From Galbula dea (Eukaryota; Chordata; Aves; Piciformes; Galbulidae), in NCBI GenBank assembly GCA_013399015.1, contig VWZX01008950.1, positions 1-64,000 of the forward strand: 64,000 nucleotides of DNA, given 5' to 3'. Under the pieces are notes generated by a model that was not told the origin of the DNA, searched no databases, and saw nothing but the letters and a program-made list of their open reading frames with translations. The translations under genes were made by a program, and so were the position numbers. Positions 20,500 to 33,100 of this stretch are shown piece by piece. Position 1 is the stretch's first letter. Every line of letters begins with the position of its first letter.

Positions 20500-23400
20500 A
20501 GCATACATCCCACAGACTGAAAGAAAAATATTTGGAATTATCTCCAGAATACACAGGCTTTCTCAGCATTTGCAAAGATTATGCTTTACGTTTCTGACAA
20601 ATCACTCTCCTGTCTTTTTATTTAGTGCTCACATTGACCTATTATCTTTTTCTGTCCACAGAACACCTGAGATATGCAGCTACTGGCAGCAGGAACTAAC
20701 AAGTTGAAATAAACTGTACTATATGCAGCCATCAGCAGAGCACTAACCAAGTAGACTGCTTAATGAGTTCCTGGAAGTCCTTTATGGGTGTTTAATGAGG
20801 AATCTAAAATCTCATTCATTGTGATTTGACATAACGCATTTGAATATGCCAAAATTGGTCCTGAAAATAAGATGCAGGAACATATGTCACTTAGACCATG
20901 CCACCATTACAAATTTACCTCCAGTTTTAATCTGGCTTTTAGCCAGTCACACATTTTTTTGGGGGGAAAAAAAAGTCTCAGTCTTGTGCTTCCATGCTTT
21001 TGAAACTTGTTTGGCCACAGCAAGAGAATTCAGTATGGAGGGTTTTTTTGTTTTTTGTTTTTGTTTTTTTTTCTAAAATCAGATTACTTTGTAGTGAGGA
21101 TGTTTTAAAAGCTTAATTGAGTAGATCACAAATTTTGATAATCCTCTTGTTTTATCCAGCTTTTCTTGGTACTCATTTCTTACTTACCTTCCACATAGTG
21201 GAAGCTGTTGTTAGTATGCAACTCTCATTTAAGGCTTTCTTTATCAGCCTCCTTCTATGATACCAAATTTAGTCTCTGTTCTGGAGACAGGACAGTCTCT
21301 TTTAACAAAAGAGCCCTAAAAGATGTCATTTAAACATGAGTATATAATAAAGAATGAAGAATTACCTCAGATTCTGGTCATGCTCTCATGTATGATAGTA
21401 TGGTTTTGGAAGAAGCGTTTAGATTTTATGGTGGTAGACCATTATCTGGCTAGTGCAGATGCCCCAGTGATAGATTATAATAAAATATTCAGGAACTTCT
21501 CAGTAGAAATGGGTGGGGTTTTAGCTTTAGAAACTAAAGCTAAAGGAGGAAAGAATGAGTCAAAGAGAAACCTGGGAGAAAGGTATGGAAGAACAGAACT
21601 AAATTGCTGAACAGAAGACAGTCTAGAACTGGCTGAGGTCAGGTAGAGCGACAATATGAAATTGTCTTATAAATCTATATGCTCTTTTATACATCATCAA
21701 CTTGGACAAAAGAATAAACAACAGGATTGGAGAAGAATGAAAATCTTTCTTAATGAATAGTGCTCTTGCACTGTTATAATGAATAAAATTCCATTAGAAA
21801 TATGAGTCATATATCTAATGTCAAAAAAGTCTTGGTTTTGGAAATACTACATTTTGTTAGTGCAGTTCTAAGTGTATCTACTTTCATGAGGTTTCTTTCC
21901 TACCTTTGCTACTTTTGAAATAAGACAAGCATAAAGGAGAAAAGATATTTACCATGTAACAGTGACATTCTTAGGCAGAAAAATACTTCAGAAACTATCC
22001 CATTAGCATGCAACATTTTTCTATTCCTTGAATAGAGTATCAGTCTGTCAGTGTACTACACAAAATCCTGTTACAAAAAAAGAATGTAAATTTGCCTTAG
22101 AAGGAGGCTGTTTTTTCTACACAGAGTTTTCTGATAAATCATTTAATTCTAGGAAAGTTTTATACATATTGATGTTATAAGACATTTTACTGAAAAATCA
22201 TTTTTCCCTTTTTCTCACTTTCTTCTCCTCATAATGACTTGTGGGTGAGGAGTTTTGGGATCACTTTCTTGCATCTGAAAGTCTTGCCTCACTGAATCCA
22301 TACCTTAAACATGAAATAAAGAAATACTGAGCCAATACAAATTAAAAAAAATAGCCATCATTCCCTGTTTATTAAGTCTATGTATTTATTTTTCAACAGT
22401 TTATACTTCTGCTGCACTGCCTGTTGATGGCCACTCACAGGGAGGGGAATCATCATGAAAACAAGGAATGTCTGAAATGTTGGTCTATCAGAAAGACATT
22501 GGATAACCAAAGAAGTACAGAAAGACCATGCTTAGAATATCATCAGAGTAGGCCAAAGAAGCACATAGTATGTGGAGAACTGAATTTAGGAACTCATCTT
22601 CATCCTGGTATGTGACCTCTGCACTTCATAGAATCAGTAGCAGTGTACTGGGAATTCCACCTGCTCTTCTGTTATCACAGAAATGCCAATACAGGGTCAA
22701 ACTGAAATACCTATTCCACTAGTATAAGTAATAGTTTAAAAACAGGATGCTGAAAGGTATAATAACAGGTTGAACATTGTAATGATTTTTTTCTCAATAT
22801 ACTCTCTCAGCTTTCAAAAATCAATGAATTTCTTGAGCTACAGATTACATCTTCATTCAATATGCCTTCAGTAAGTAATCTCTTCCCACTTAGTTTTGGG
22901 GTTGACAAACTCTTCATAACACTGTTTTCTAAAACACTTCAAATTTCTCAACATAGCACCAGAAATTTTCTTAGAACAGCAGGCCAGGTGAATAGGGTAG
23001 TGGATCAAGGCAGTGATGCCCACAGCTGGCAGGCCTCTGCTGAAGTGTCTCATAGCCAGACAGCAACAATACGTCCCTGAGCCCAGGAATTCCAATATAA
23101 GGAGAGGTATAAGGGGGAGAACACCCTCAGGGCTCTGACAGGAGCAAAAAGCAGATGAATTTCCTTGGTTTCTACTGAGGAAAAGTCTTACCAACAGGCA
23201 CTTTGCAGGGAAAACCTGTAGTGATAACATGGATGGCATTAGCCACTGACTTCTAAATAATTGTGTAGGTAACTTCTATCCAACTGTACGAAAACCTGTC
23301 AACCCTGCCAGTGCTAACTTTGCAACAAAAAATTTGTTCCGTCAGGTGATTTAATTTCATGTTTTGTCTTGATAGGTCACTGGAGCATTGGCAAATAGGT

Positions 23401-25379
23401 CATAAAGTAACAAGAATAAGATCACATTCTGTTCAGTCATTAAACCATTTTTTCTGAGCAATTTATGACTTTATACAAAACAGCCATATCTAATTTGAAT
23501 AAACAGCATCAATACTTGCCTCAAAGTCAATTCTTGCACCACTTCTCACTGACTTGAAGATCTTTAATTTGTTAGGCAGGTACCTGCAGCACTGTGAAGT
23601 TGCAGCCTCCTGGATTACAATTACAATTCATTTTTTAACTGTCAGTCCCTTTCCTTATGGGACCTAGTATGAGTTTCTCTGATGCTTCATGTTCACCTCT
23701 GTGAAGATCTTCCTCAGATCCACACTCTACCATCAGAGCTGAACATCTCATATAACTACAGCCATGTGGAACAACCCTGTGCTAACCGTTGCTGACCTGA
23801 AACCTGAACCTAAAGTAGAAAGTGCAAATGTCAGTGTCTTGCACATAAAAGCTACTCTTTAGGGAGTCATCCAACCTTCTCAGTGTGTAAACTGAGGTAC
23901 TGCCAGCACTCACATGCTGCTGAGATTACAAATCTAAATAGTAAAAACTCTCTTTTGCTGAGATATTACATATTATTGCAGTAGGTGACAAATCCCCCAT
24001 GAAGTTAGAAAGCCTTAATGTTGTTTTTAGCAAACTGGAATCTCAACATAGTGTGCAAATAAAACAACTCTCCAGCTGTTTGTGTAAGCATCCTGTCACT
24101 ATTCTGCTTAATGCAATTGCCTTTAATGTTTTTTTTTGTATTGTCAAAATTGCTATGAAAACAATAACAATTTATACTTCTGTGTATAATTAGAACAAAT
24201 TCTATGGTCCTTGTAACTCTCCTTAGTAAAATGTTGAGTATGTTCTGATGTATGATAATACTTATCTTCTACTCACTGTAAATGACAATGTTTCACCTTT
24301 TCTCACATCTCTTATTCTCTTTCCTCTTTATTTTCTGATATTTAATTCCCTATTACTTTATAGCACTAACAGTTCAGTACTTTACAATGAAAGAGATAAG
24401 TTTCATTTGATGAGGCAAAGGGACCGATATGTCTCTCAAGTTTTAAATTTTACAAGAAAGAATGGAGAGTTTATTTGATCTATACAGACAGTCAGGGCAT
24501 AGTTAATTATTTTTATTTATTTTTACAATTAACAAAAGAATCATTGCTCTACAAAACCTCACACAAGCTTTTGCTAAGACTACCATAGTATTAAACTTGA
24601 TTGGGTTATTATACCATATTAGATTATTTTGCTTTTGAAGTCCTTAGCCGTGAGCATAATTTGCCAGATAAAATCTAGTATCTTTCATTTACACAGCAAA
24701 TCCATTTATTTTCAAATCACATAGTGTCATTTCAAATTTCAGTGTATATTTTTAGCTGTGAATTAATTTTTAAAGTTTAGTATTTTCAAAATGTACGTTT
24801 CTACTGGCTAGTGTGAAACTTCTTTTTGTCTGCTGACTTGATAAAGACTATGCAGAAGAAAGAGAGAGTCCACTAAAGTGTGTGACAGCGGAAATTAAAT
24901 TCCTTGTTTTACTCAGAGATTAAGGTAACATTTTCACACTATTCAAAATGGGACTGGGGTCATAGATCTGCATGTAACATAGCTGTAAACTCACCACAAA
25001 TATGTCTGAGTTTTCATATGACAGCTATGTACTTACGGAAAGAAAATGGTCTTTCCCTGCTTACCTCCACAGTGTTTTCACATGTGATGTCCACACAGAA
25101 AGTGTCTGTGTCCCAGTGAGTTTTGGGACAGGGAGTCACTACCACATAAAACTCTGTAGATGAGCTGATGTAAAGACATGTCATATAGGCTTGAGGCAAC
25201 AAAAACTAAAAATCGTCGAGAAACAGATCAAGAGAAAAAGTGAGCTAACCTAGATGACAGCATATAAACATCAGCTCTGCAAAAGTTCTCTCAAATTATC
25301 CAGATGGGGCAACATGACTTCTGTAGAGATCACTTCCCAGGATGAAGCCATTTTTAAAGCATAAAATAGTGAAACTTGG

Positions 25380-25580
25380 ACTAGATTTTTCTTTGTTTTG
25401 AAATGAGGAAAGATTCAAAACTGTATGATGGGAAAAAGGCCAGAGAAGACTGAAGAAAAAGAACGAGAGAGAAGAAAAAGGACATGAGAGAAGTCAAAAG
25501 TGTAAGGTATGAAAGTAATAGAGGAAGGTGAAGAGACCAGAAGACATAAGACTCCAAGAAAGGGGGAAGTTAGGGTAAAC
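25380..25580. repeat. Purine-rich tract on the plus strand
   Basis: About 200 bp is strongly biased to A and G, with motifs such as 'gaagaaaaagaacgagagag'. It is low-complexity sequence. The minus-strand open frame 25415-25651 is a consequence of this bias. Confidence 0.6.
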
Positions 25581-25969
25581 CAGGTGTTTTTTACAAACAC
25601 TTCAGATTTGAACTTCAAATTTTCAGTTGCTTTCTTTCCTTCTCTTCTCACACAAGTGGACTTTGATTAGATCTACAAAAGTATTATATATCCTTCCTTC
25701 CTCATGTTCTCACTATCCCTAACTGCTTACAGCTACTGAATTTTGTCTCTAAACACTATCTCATACCTTGGAATCACAAACTGGATATATATGTTAGGAA
25801 AGACAAATAGCAGTTTTAAAAAAATAGTGAGCATTTTAGAAAGCCTGAATTCAATCTTTGCTCATCTACACTTATACATCATGGATGGTAATGCATTTCC
25901 CACCATTTATTACTAGGCTCTGCTGAAATGATAAGCAGCATTTGGAATATATGATTTTGTAATTCAGTC

Positions 25970-26093
25970 TAAGGCACTAAACCCAAACACCATAGCAACA
26001 GCTTTACATGTGGGAGAACACCAAGATTATAAGAAGTGGAAGGAAGACATCTATAAGGCACTAAACCCAAACACCATAGCAACAGCTTTACAT
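25970..26093. repeat. 40-bp direct repeat with 84-bp period
   Basis: A 40-bp block beginning taaggcactaaacccaaaca is identical at 25970-26009 and 26054-26093. Sequence after the two copies differs, so this is an 84-bp duplication with the second unit cut short. Confidence 0.85.
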
Positions 26094-27782
26094 ACCTGTA
26101 GTTTTTCATCATCTGCTCTCCTGGCGCTTCCATAAAATCAACAACATCATTTTGGTGGTCACTTTCCCTGCTCCATTGCTGCATACTGGAATACTTTATT
26201 ACAGGGTATTTTTAGTTAACTGTGTTGATTTAGCCCTAATTACTTGTAAGCAGTGTCAGATAAAATTAAATATTTCCAGGTGTGTATTTCATTAAGGCTT
26301 TTAAATTGGTTTTATTAAGACAGTAACTCAGCGAATCAACATGCTTAATTGGCTAAATAAGTTACACAGAGAGTAAGAATAGTGTTACATTCAAATTGAA
26401 GACTCAGGTAAAACAGGATTCAACAGTCCCCTATTTGATGTCATGAGGTTAAGCCTACCATGGGCAATGGAAAAACCTGGACAGTATGCTGACTGCCTGT
26501 TCTTGCCCCAGTATGGTTGTCTTTGCACTGTGCTCTGGATTTTCTGGGGCCTTGTTGGCCTGAATTAGCATGGTTTTGCTCAGTATTTTACTTCAGGCTT
26601 AAACGCTACTTAAAGGACTGAGGAATACAGGGCAAGAATGGCTCTATGCAAAACCACCTCAAGTGTCCCTGCCCTCCACTCCATTTTTTCTGTTGTGGGG
26701 TGCAGTGCAGGGTCTTACAGACTCATGGAATGAGTTCATAAGCTCACCTTTGACTGTGCTTTTTAACTTCAACTGAATGCTGTTTGAGTGTGACTATGTT
26801 TTCTCCTCATGCAAACTACCCTTGAGGCAATACTGCAGTAATTTTGTGTCAATAAACTAGATAACTGATACACTGGTGGCACAATCAGAGGTTTGACAGT
26901 AAAAAAACCCCTTCAATAATCTGAAAATTTCCAGTCACTCTCATGTGCTTTGTCAAAATCTATTGAAATAAAGGAGAGCACTGTGAGTTTCTAAATTAGT
27001 CTATTTTCAAATGAACGTAAAGAGTCTGGAAGTTTACAAATACTCTAAGCAAGCTCTCTTAAGTCTTGTATGTTTTCAGATTCTCCAAATTCTCGATTAG
27101 CATGTTTGTCCAGAAATAGAATCGAGCGGACAAACATTATACCTACAAGCAAAAATATTGTTGCATTGTCACATAATACTGCTGTACTATTTTAACACCT
27201 CCATCAACCAGCAGAAGTCTTGCAGGCCACTTCAAAAGTGAGAAAGAGTACAGAATGTACACAGAGTCCATCTCCCTGGTATAATGTGCTTTTCTCCATT
27301 TAGATGTTTAGAGCCCTCTAACAGGTTTCAGAACCATACTTCCCCTTTACAGTATTTGGTCTTGCTTAGGGACCTCAAGGACAGAATAATCATATATCAA
27401 ATAATGTAAAAGAGGGTAATTTCCAGATTGCCATGCAGATCCATATTGTAGTGTCACTGTCTCTACTTAAAACCTGAAATAGTAGCACATATGCAGTAAA
27501 TGCTTCCAACACTGAATATTTGATTGCATGATAAGAAAATTTCTGTTTGTTGTGACACTACTGCCAAGCAGCAGCTAGTGTTTATTTCTGGGGTTTGTTC
27601 CAGCTCCATCAGAGTTCCAAGAGTTTTATAAAAGTCCTATTTCACAGATTCTTATGGAAAAAAAACAAACAACAGCAGCAGTAATTCAGAAAAAAATTAG
27701 TAATCTAATATCTGTAAAGACAGCCAAATAAATATGAAATTATCTTTCTAGAAATAAGAGCTTAGTATCCTTCTAAATTCCA

Positions 27783-27830
27783 ATAACTGGCTTACCTATC
27801 AAGATACAAGTCCAGCCACCTCTAGCCCAG
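27783..27830 (+). repeat. Dispersed repeat fragment, copy 1
   Basis: 'ggcttacctatcaagatacaa' in shortened form, followed by gtccagccacctctag, matches 30860-30905 over about 45 bp at roughly 88%. The family is not recognised. Confidence 0.55.
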
Positions 27831-28040
27831 TTTTATAATATGCAAGGAATGCTTAATTATACTAACAAGAAATACTTCAAAGGAGCAAGGAAGGAAAAGG
27901 GGCTTTTTTGCCTCTGGCAGTGCACAGCACCATCTCTGGGCACTGCTACATTATCCATGCCAGCTGTGATTTTTCTTCTTGGCTTGGAAAGTTACATCTG
28001 AAAAGCTGAATGTTTGCCTTTGGAAAACAATAGGCTGACC

Positions 28041-28485
28041 TGATGCAGCCCGAGGGAGAGGAAGGCAGGTCCACTCCAGGGGTAGAGAAAGTGCTGTGCC
28101 TCAGCTAGCTGAAGGGCTGCGGCATCCACTTTGGGTCCAGGGAGCTGTGATGCAGGGGGATAGAAATCGCATAAGCACACAGGCTCCAGGACCAGGTGGG
28201 AGTGAACTTTATTAACAGGGTAAGAGCCCCTTTTACAGGCTCTGTTACAGAAGGGTCTAGAACTAGGGAGAAGCTTCAACAAACATGGTGTGGGAAGGAG
28301 GGGTCAACTCCATTTCTGAAGAACAGGGGAGGAACTAGGGGAGGAGATTCATAACCAGGGGTAACAGGGAAGGAGTTCCTCCTGAACAGGGGAATAACAA
28401 GAACTGGGGTTAAGAGGAGCCTTCTAGATTGTCCTTAAACTGTTCATAGAGTTCAATGTCTCTGTCTTTATAATGATTCCCCACA
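28041..28485 (-). mobile_element. Solo LTR, minus strand, 6-bp target duplication
   Basis: On the minus strand it begins 'tgtggggaatcattataaag' and contains the poly(A) signal in 'tgttaataaagttcac' (plus about 28205-28215), followed by a GC-richer U5-like part ending '...ctgcatca'. The 6-bp repeat ctgacc at 28035-28040 and 28486-28491 fixes the ends. A 6-bp duplication and the single short LTR are typical of ERVK-type elements. The minus-strand 96-codon frame here (27992-28282) is a by-product of the GC-rich U5. No internal genes. Confidence 0.85.
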
Positions 28486-28564
28486 CTGACCCAAATAAGA
28501 AGGCTTTATCCAAGTATTATGAAAACAGTGCCAAGTGCTTTCCAATGCTTTGATTTTTTTTCTT

Positions 28565-28622
28565 TTGTTGTTGTTGTTGTTGTCTAAGCCATTTGTTGTT
28601 GTCTAAGCTTCTTGTTGTTGTT
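28565..28622. repeat. (TTG)n microsatellite with duplicated flank
   Basis: A run of ttg triplets is followed by tctaagc. The combination gttgttgtctaagc occurs twice, then ttcttgttgttg. Confidence 0.8.
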
Positions 28623-29187
28623 TATAAGACTCCACTGCAGAGCTTTTAGCATCATCTACCTGTAGCATAGAAATTTTATTCACAAATATATAGCAGTAAT
28701 ATTACCATTTTTGTCTGTTACTTATTGATGTACAGAAACAGAGAGGGTTTGGCAGTAAACAAGTCTGAGGTCATCCCTCCATTTGTTTTATTTATTTTTT
28801 CAGTCTATTTTAAATGGATTCTCTCTTGGGCTTCTTGCTTCTGCAAGCAATAAATCAGGCAATGGAGTGAAAGAATGCTTTGAAAGCATTACAGAACCAG
28901 ATGGGCTTAAACAGCTCTGCTGTATCAGGGCAATAAGGTCAACTCCAATACAATGAACCCAGTGTTTAGGATGCTAGTGCCTTGTGCTTTTTCATATATA
29001 TGCCTGTTTAATGTATGTGATGTTACTACTCCTAGTGTGGCTGTGTGATCAGATTAATGCAATTCAATTACTCCTGAAAAGTGATACTCAACTTTTTGTT
29101 TTTAATTCAGAATTCAAATATGTATGGGTGTATAAAACTACAGAATAATTTTCTTCATGTTCATATGATGTTATTCAAGTTTCTCAC

Positions 29188-29275
29188 CCCCCTCCAAAAA
29201 AAACCCCCACAAACTCTCCCTACTCCCCCACCCCCCAAAAAATATTCACCAAAAAACCACACAACCAAAAATACT
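29188..29275. repeat. C/A-rich low-complexity tract
   Basis: It is almost free of G, with blocks of c and a such as 'ccccccaaaaaatattcacc'. The 73-codon plus-strand frame here, rich in Pro, Lys and Thr, is an artefact of this composition. Confidence 0.7.
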
Positions 29276-29407
29276 TCCAGTTTTCACCTAGCTATAAAAT
29301 GAGATCCATAAGGCACAGAAACTGGAAAATCCCACATAAGCCTTTGGTATAAAATACAAAAAGTTCACTCATGGCTAGGCTTCACGAACGAAGATTTGGG
29401 AAGGGCT

Positions 29408-29623
29408 CTACCCACGTTTGTTGCACACGCGTTGGTGGCTAAAAAGGCCAATACGAGATAGGCATAGAAGATGCCCGTCGGCCTGTGGTGGACCAACTGG
29501 GTGAGGGTTGAGATGAGCTTTGTTTAGGCCACCTTTTCTAGGCCCCTGTCCGAGTGGAGCAAGCAGTGCTGTCCTTAAAAAGGCTGCTTGGTCGTTCAGG
29601 GTGCTGCCCCATGAGACTGTCAT
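29408..29623 (-). pseudogene. RTE-like C-terminal finger remnant
   Basis: This is an open stretch of 71 codons on the minus strand whose last 19 residues match the C-terminal finger of the element at 11191-11718. Only the second half of the finger is kept ('CLSRIGLFSHQRVC'); the first Cys pair is lost. The upstream residues are not recognised. It cannot be functional as an enzyme. Confidence 0.65.
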
Positions 29624-29913
29624 CTCCGGTCAGTCTCAAATGACCAATATCCTGAACCGCCTGCATGCAGGGTTGGATCTGCGGCTTCCAGTGCACCTTT
29701 CACCTGCTGTTTCAACCCTCGCCTGTCGCTACAGGGCTTTTTGCATGTGGGTAAAGCCTTCAAGCCTGTGCAATGGATTTTTTAGGTGAGATACAGTATG
29801 CGCGGAACTGAACCCACCCTTTAATCCTAAGGTTCATCTGCCAGGGCCGAGCGAGCTTGGACAGTGGCAGCGAGATCCATAGGACGTAGGTTTAATTAGG
29901 GTGACCTTCTCTT

Positions 29914-29950
29914 AGATGGATGGCCTTGCGGGGCTAAGCGAGCTCCATCT
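29914..29950 (-). repeat. Hairpin unit B in the 5' region of the RTE derivative
   Basis: agatgga (29914-29920) is the exact reverse complement of tccatct (29944-29950), with an inner ggcc/ggct pairing and an 'agcgagct' segment in between. The paralogous unit is at 29984-30017. Confidence 0.6.
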
Positions 29951-29983
29951 GCCCGGGTTTGGAATGAGAGTTGTCCTTCTCCT

Positions 29984-30017
29984 AGGATGACTGCCAGAAG
30001 GCTAACGAGCTCATCCT
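29984..30017 (-). repeat. Hairpin unit A in the 5' region of the RTE derivative
   Basis: aggatga (29984-29990) pairs exactly with tcatcct (30011-30017) around an inner tgcc/ggct and 'aacgagct' segment. It is aligned with unit B at about 67-70 bp distance; both arms have changed together. Confidence 0.6.
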
Positions 30018-30160
30018 GCCCAAGAATGAATGAAATCTAGTTCTGCGGTTTTGACCTGTCTGGCATGGGTGACCCTACCAACGGCATGTACCATCGCCAG
30101 CATAGCTTGCAACCACGTAGGGGTACACAGGCTACGATCCTATTAGAAAATACAAAAAGT

Positions 30161-33100
30161 AAGTAGATGATAATGGTGTTGGTAGCACAAAACAACAAAA
30201 AATTAGAGACTTTAATATTGCAAATTGCAAAATTTAATATTGCTAACAAACTCGAGATGACCATAACAAACAGAGGGGCTAGATGGATGCCCGATTGTCT
30301 CTGTTGACCTGGAATGAGGGAGGAATGTGGAGTGGGGTGAAGATCACATGGCCCAGTTCTTCCACTTATCAGCTGCAATGCAACTGGAGTAGTTACACCT
30401 AGAGTGAGAAATGTTTTGTGCAACTGATAAAGGAACAACAACTATACCACAAGGACGGATGACTTGACTGCAGTCCCACCCATGTACTCTGCATTATAGT
30501 AGATAACAAGGTATAAGTATTGGCCAGTTTTGTACTTATTTTGAGGAAGGATAATTCAACACCAAGCAGCTAGGACAGATCAACAGGTTTGTTCTCCTCA
30601 CACCCCAAAAAGGGTCATCTTTTTGTAAGATTAGCAAACAGCCATGCCGAGTGCTTCCCCAGGAAATTAAGTTTTTGATCGTGATTGTATTTATAGAGCT
30701 ATAGCTATTCTGCAGTTTTCAGTTCATTTATCTCTGGCAATCTTAAAGAATCTATATGTTGCATTTAAGCAAACTCTATTATTCTTGCACCTGACTGAAC
30801 ACAGCTGGACTTACAGTGAAGACTGTTTGTGCACCTGGTGTCAGTCTCATAGTCATAGAAATAATTGGCCTACCTATCAAGCGATAAGTCCAGCCACCCC
30901 TAACTCCTCTGATTTCTGAGGACCAGCTAGAATTCAAGGGTGTTTATCTCTTACCAAATTTATCTCATACCAAACTCATCTTTTACCAAATGTAAACGTC
31001 ACTAAATGTAAACAAAGTATACAACTTTTCCTGTACATCTTAATAGCAAATAAAACCCACTTCAGAAGTAACCTGCAGGAGATGAAATACGCAAATGTGA
31101 ATATTCATGTTTCTGCGTGTTTACATGTGTATTGATTGACCTGCTTGTCAGTGAATCTTATCTTCTATTTCTAGGTACTCTTATTGCAGTAAAGAGGAGA
31201 AGCTACATCTACTTGTTGCCCAACCTAGCTAGCTTGTAAAGTACTTAACCTCTCTGTAATTATGGTAAATCTAGAGGAAGGTATTAAAAACTCTGAGGAA
31301 ATGGAATTTAAAATTCTTAGGAACTGGAGTTCCCTATGGACTTCTAACGAATATGTTGGAGGGGGGCAGGGGAGGGAGGGTGCAATGGGGGCAGAAATGA
31401 TATAGGAAATCATTTGGCATCCCTAATCACAGGTTACAAATAACACAGTACTTACAGTCTAATTAAGGGAATAAAGACAGCAGCCTATACGTTAAATGTT
31501 TATTTCTTTAAGATAAATTGACCATATTGTCACCAGGCCAGAGTTCACTGCTTTTGAAATAATTGCAGATAAAGCGTAGATAATGCTACAAATTAGGTTA
31601 AACACCTAACAATTAGAGATGTGGAGGAAATAGTTTGAAAATGCAAAAGCAAATAGATTAAACTACTACCTCTGGCTGCAATTTAACATTTGCTACTATA
31701 ATATTACAACTATATGTCTATCATATGTAATTGGGGCACAAAGCCAGCCCCATTTACAGGAAAAGTAATGGCTATACTGGGATATGTTAAAAACATTTCC
31801 ACATCTCCTTCCTTGATTCTATTTCAGGTTAAAACTATCTACATTCATTTGAAAACCGTAATTATGTTATAATTAGATATTGATCATTACACATAATACT
31901 TTCACACACAGGTGCCTAATTTTTTTTTGGTTAAAGTTACACGTAGTAAACCTTTTGAGTAAAATTTATCATCTTCATTACCATTTTCCCTTAATGACTT
32001 GATATCTCAAGGCTGAAGATTAGAAAGAATGCAAGAGGGAAAAGGAGTCATTAATGTGACTCTAACAGACCGAGCTACCAGTGACAATTTCAGCTTCCAA
32101 AATATTTTGAAGATGTCTGTTGATGAAGCCTTTTAGAAAAGCTTATGAGACATAGTAACCGGATTCCCTGCGCATTTAGGCAGCTTATTTTTGTATTTTT
32201 TATTTTCTTGTGACTTTCTGACATGAATTTTTCATTAACCTCCTCATGAACTAAAAAAATGTAATGGGAGGACAGAAGTGAGAAGGGAGGAAAAAATAAA
32301 AGGCATGAAAAATGCACGCACAAAGCTACAATAAAAAGAATGAGTGTAGAGGAAGGAGACAACAGAAGTCAATAAGCCAGTCAGCTTCAGTTCGGAGCAG
32401 AGAATATCCTGCAAAAGCAGTAAAAAACTTATCAGATACATATGGCAGCAAGAGAAAGTTTCTGCTGATCTAGTTGTTGGCCACCACTCATGCTTTTTGC
32501 TTTAAGTAAATCGAAAGCTCAATTGTTATAATACATTAATTTTAGCATCTCAGTATGACTCTCGTTGTTTATTTTAAAAAGCAGACACTGAATGAATGAC
32601 AGTCTCATTAACATGCTACAGTCAATTGGAAAAATGGGAGATTTTTCTATTTGAAAAACAGTATGCTTATAATTATAATGAGAAGAAATGTGAAGGCTTG
32701 TGTCCATTTTAATTCAGATGAAAAATCTCCCGTAACATAGAAAACGGTCTGATAGGTACATTTGTAGTAAGAAACCACATCTGATGTCTATCTACTTATA
32801 CACTTTGTCACTATTATATCACTCAATAGTCAAAGAAAAATAAAGATTATCTAGTCCTTTACAACTTACTCCAGATATCTTTGCTTTCTTTTTCTTCTGT
32901 AATGAGATTTCTTATTTAGGTATCTTTCCCTAAGGGCTATTCAGAGGTGAATATGATGGCTTTTACATCCTATTAGCTGATCGAACACTCTTGCAGAGCA
33001 AGCATTTGTTAGTTGGTTTACATATGGCACCCTACCAGCCATTCTGAGTCTCCCCCGGGGCTACATCAGTAAAAAGCAGTGTGCCAGAAATCCAAATCTG

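Larger units (their letters stand above)
20500..27780. other. Long unassigned AT-rich stretch
   Basis: There is no convincing exon, RNA gene or known transposon. It includes a T-rich tract at about 21036-21075, a purine-rich stretch at about 25380-25580 and a 40-bp direct repeat at 25970 and 26054. Open frames are 60-125 codons long, overlap on both strands and show no family motifs. Conserved non-coding elements could be present, but this cannot be seen without an alignment. Confidence 0.5.
28492..29350. other. Unassigned DNA with simple repeats
   Basis: It contains a TTG-rich microsatellite (about 28565-28622) with 'gttgttgtctaagc' repeated, and an A/C-only-like tract at about 29188-29275. 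No gene. Confidence 0.6.
29351..30160 (-). mobile_element. RTE-like LINE derivative, minus strand, 14-bp target duplication
   Basis: The direct repeat aaaatacaaaaagt lies at 29351-29364 and 30147-30160, bounding an element at 29365-30146. On the minus strand its 3' end (about the last 100 bp) matches the element at 11189-11759: the 'SRIGLFSHQRVCNKRG' finger coding, stop, 'agcccttcccaaatcttcgt' and a tail ending catgagtga. The 5' portion (about 29640-30146) is not reverse-transcriptase coding. It is GC-richer and contains diverged repeats that can fold as hairpins. The body of the open frame is missing, so this is a non-autonomous derivative joining a 5' region to the 3' end, copied in trans by a full element. 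Confidence 0.8.
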
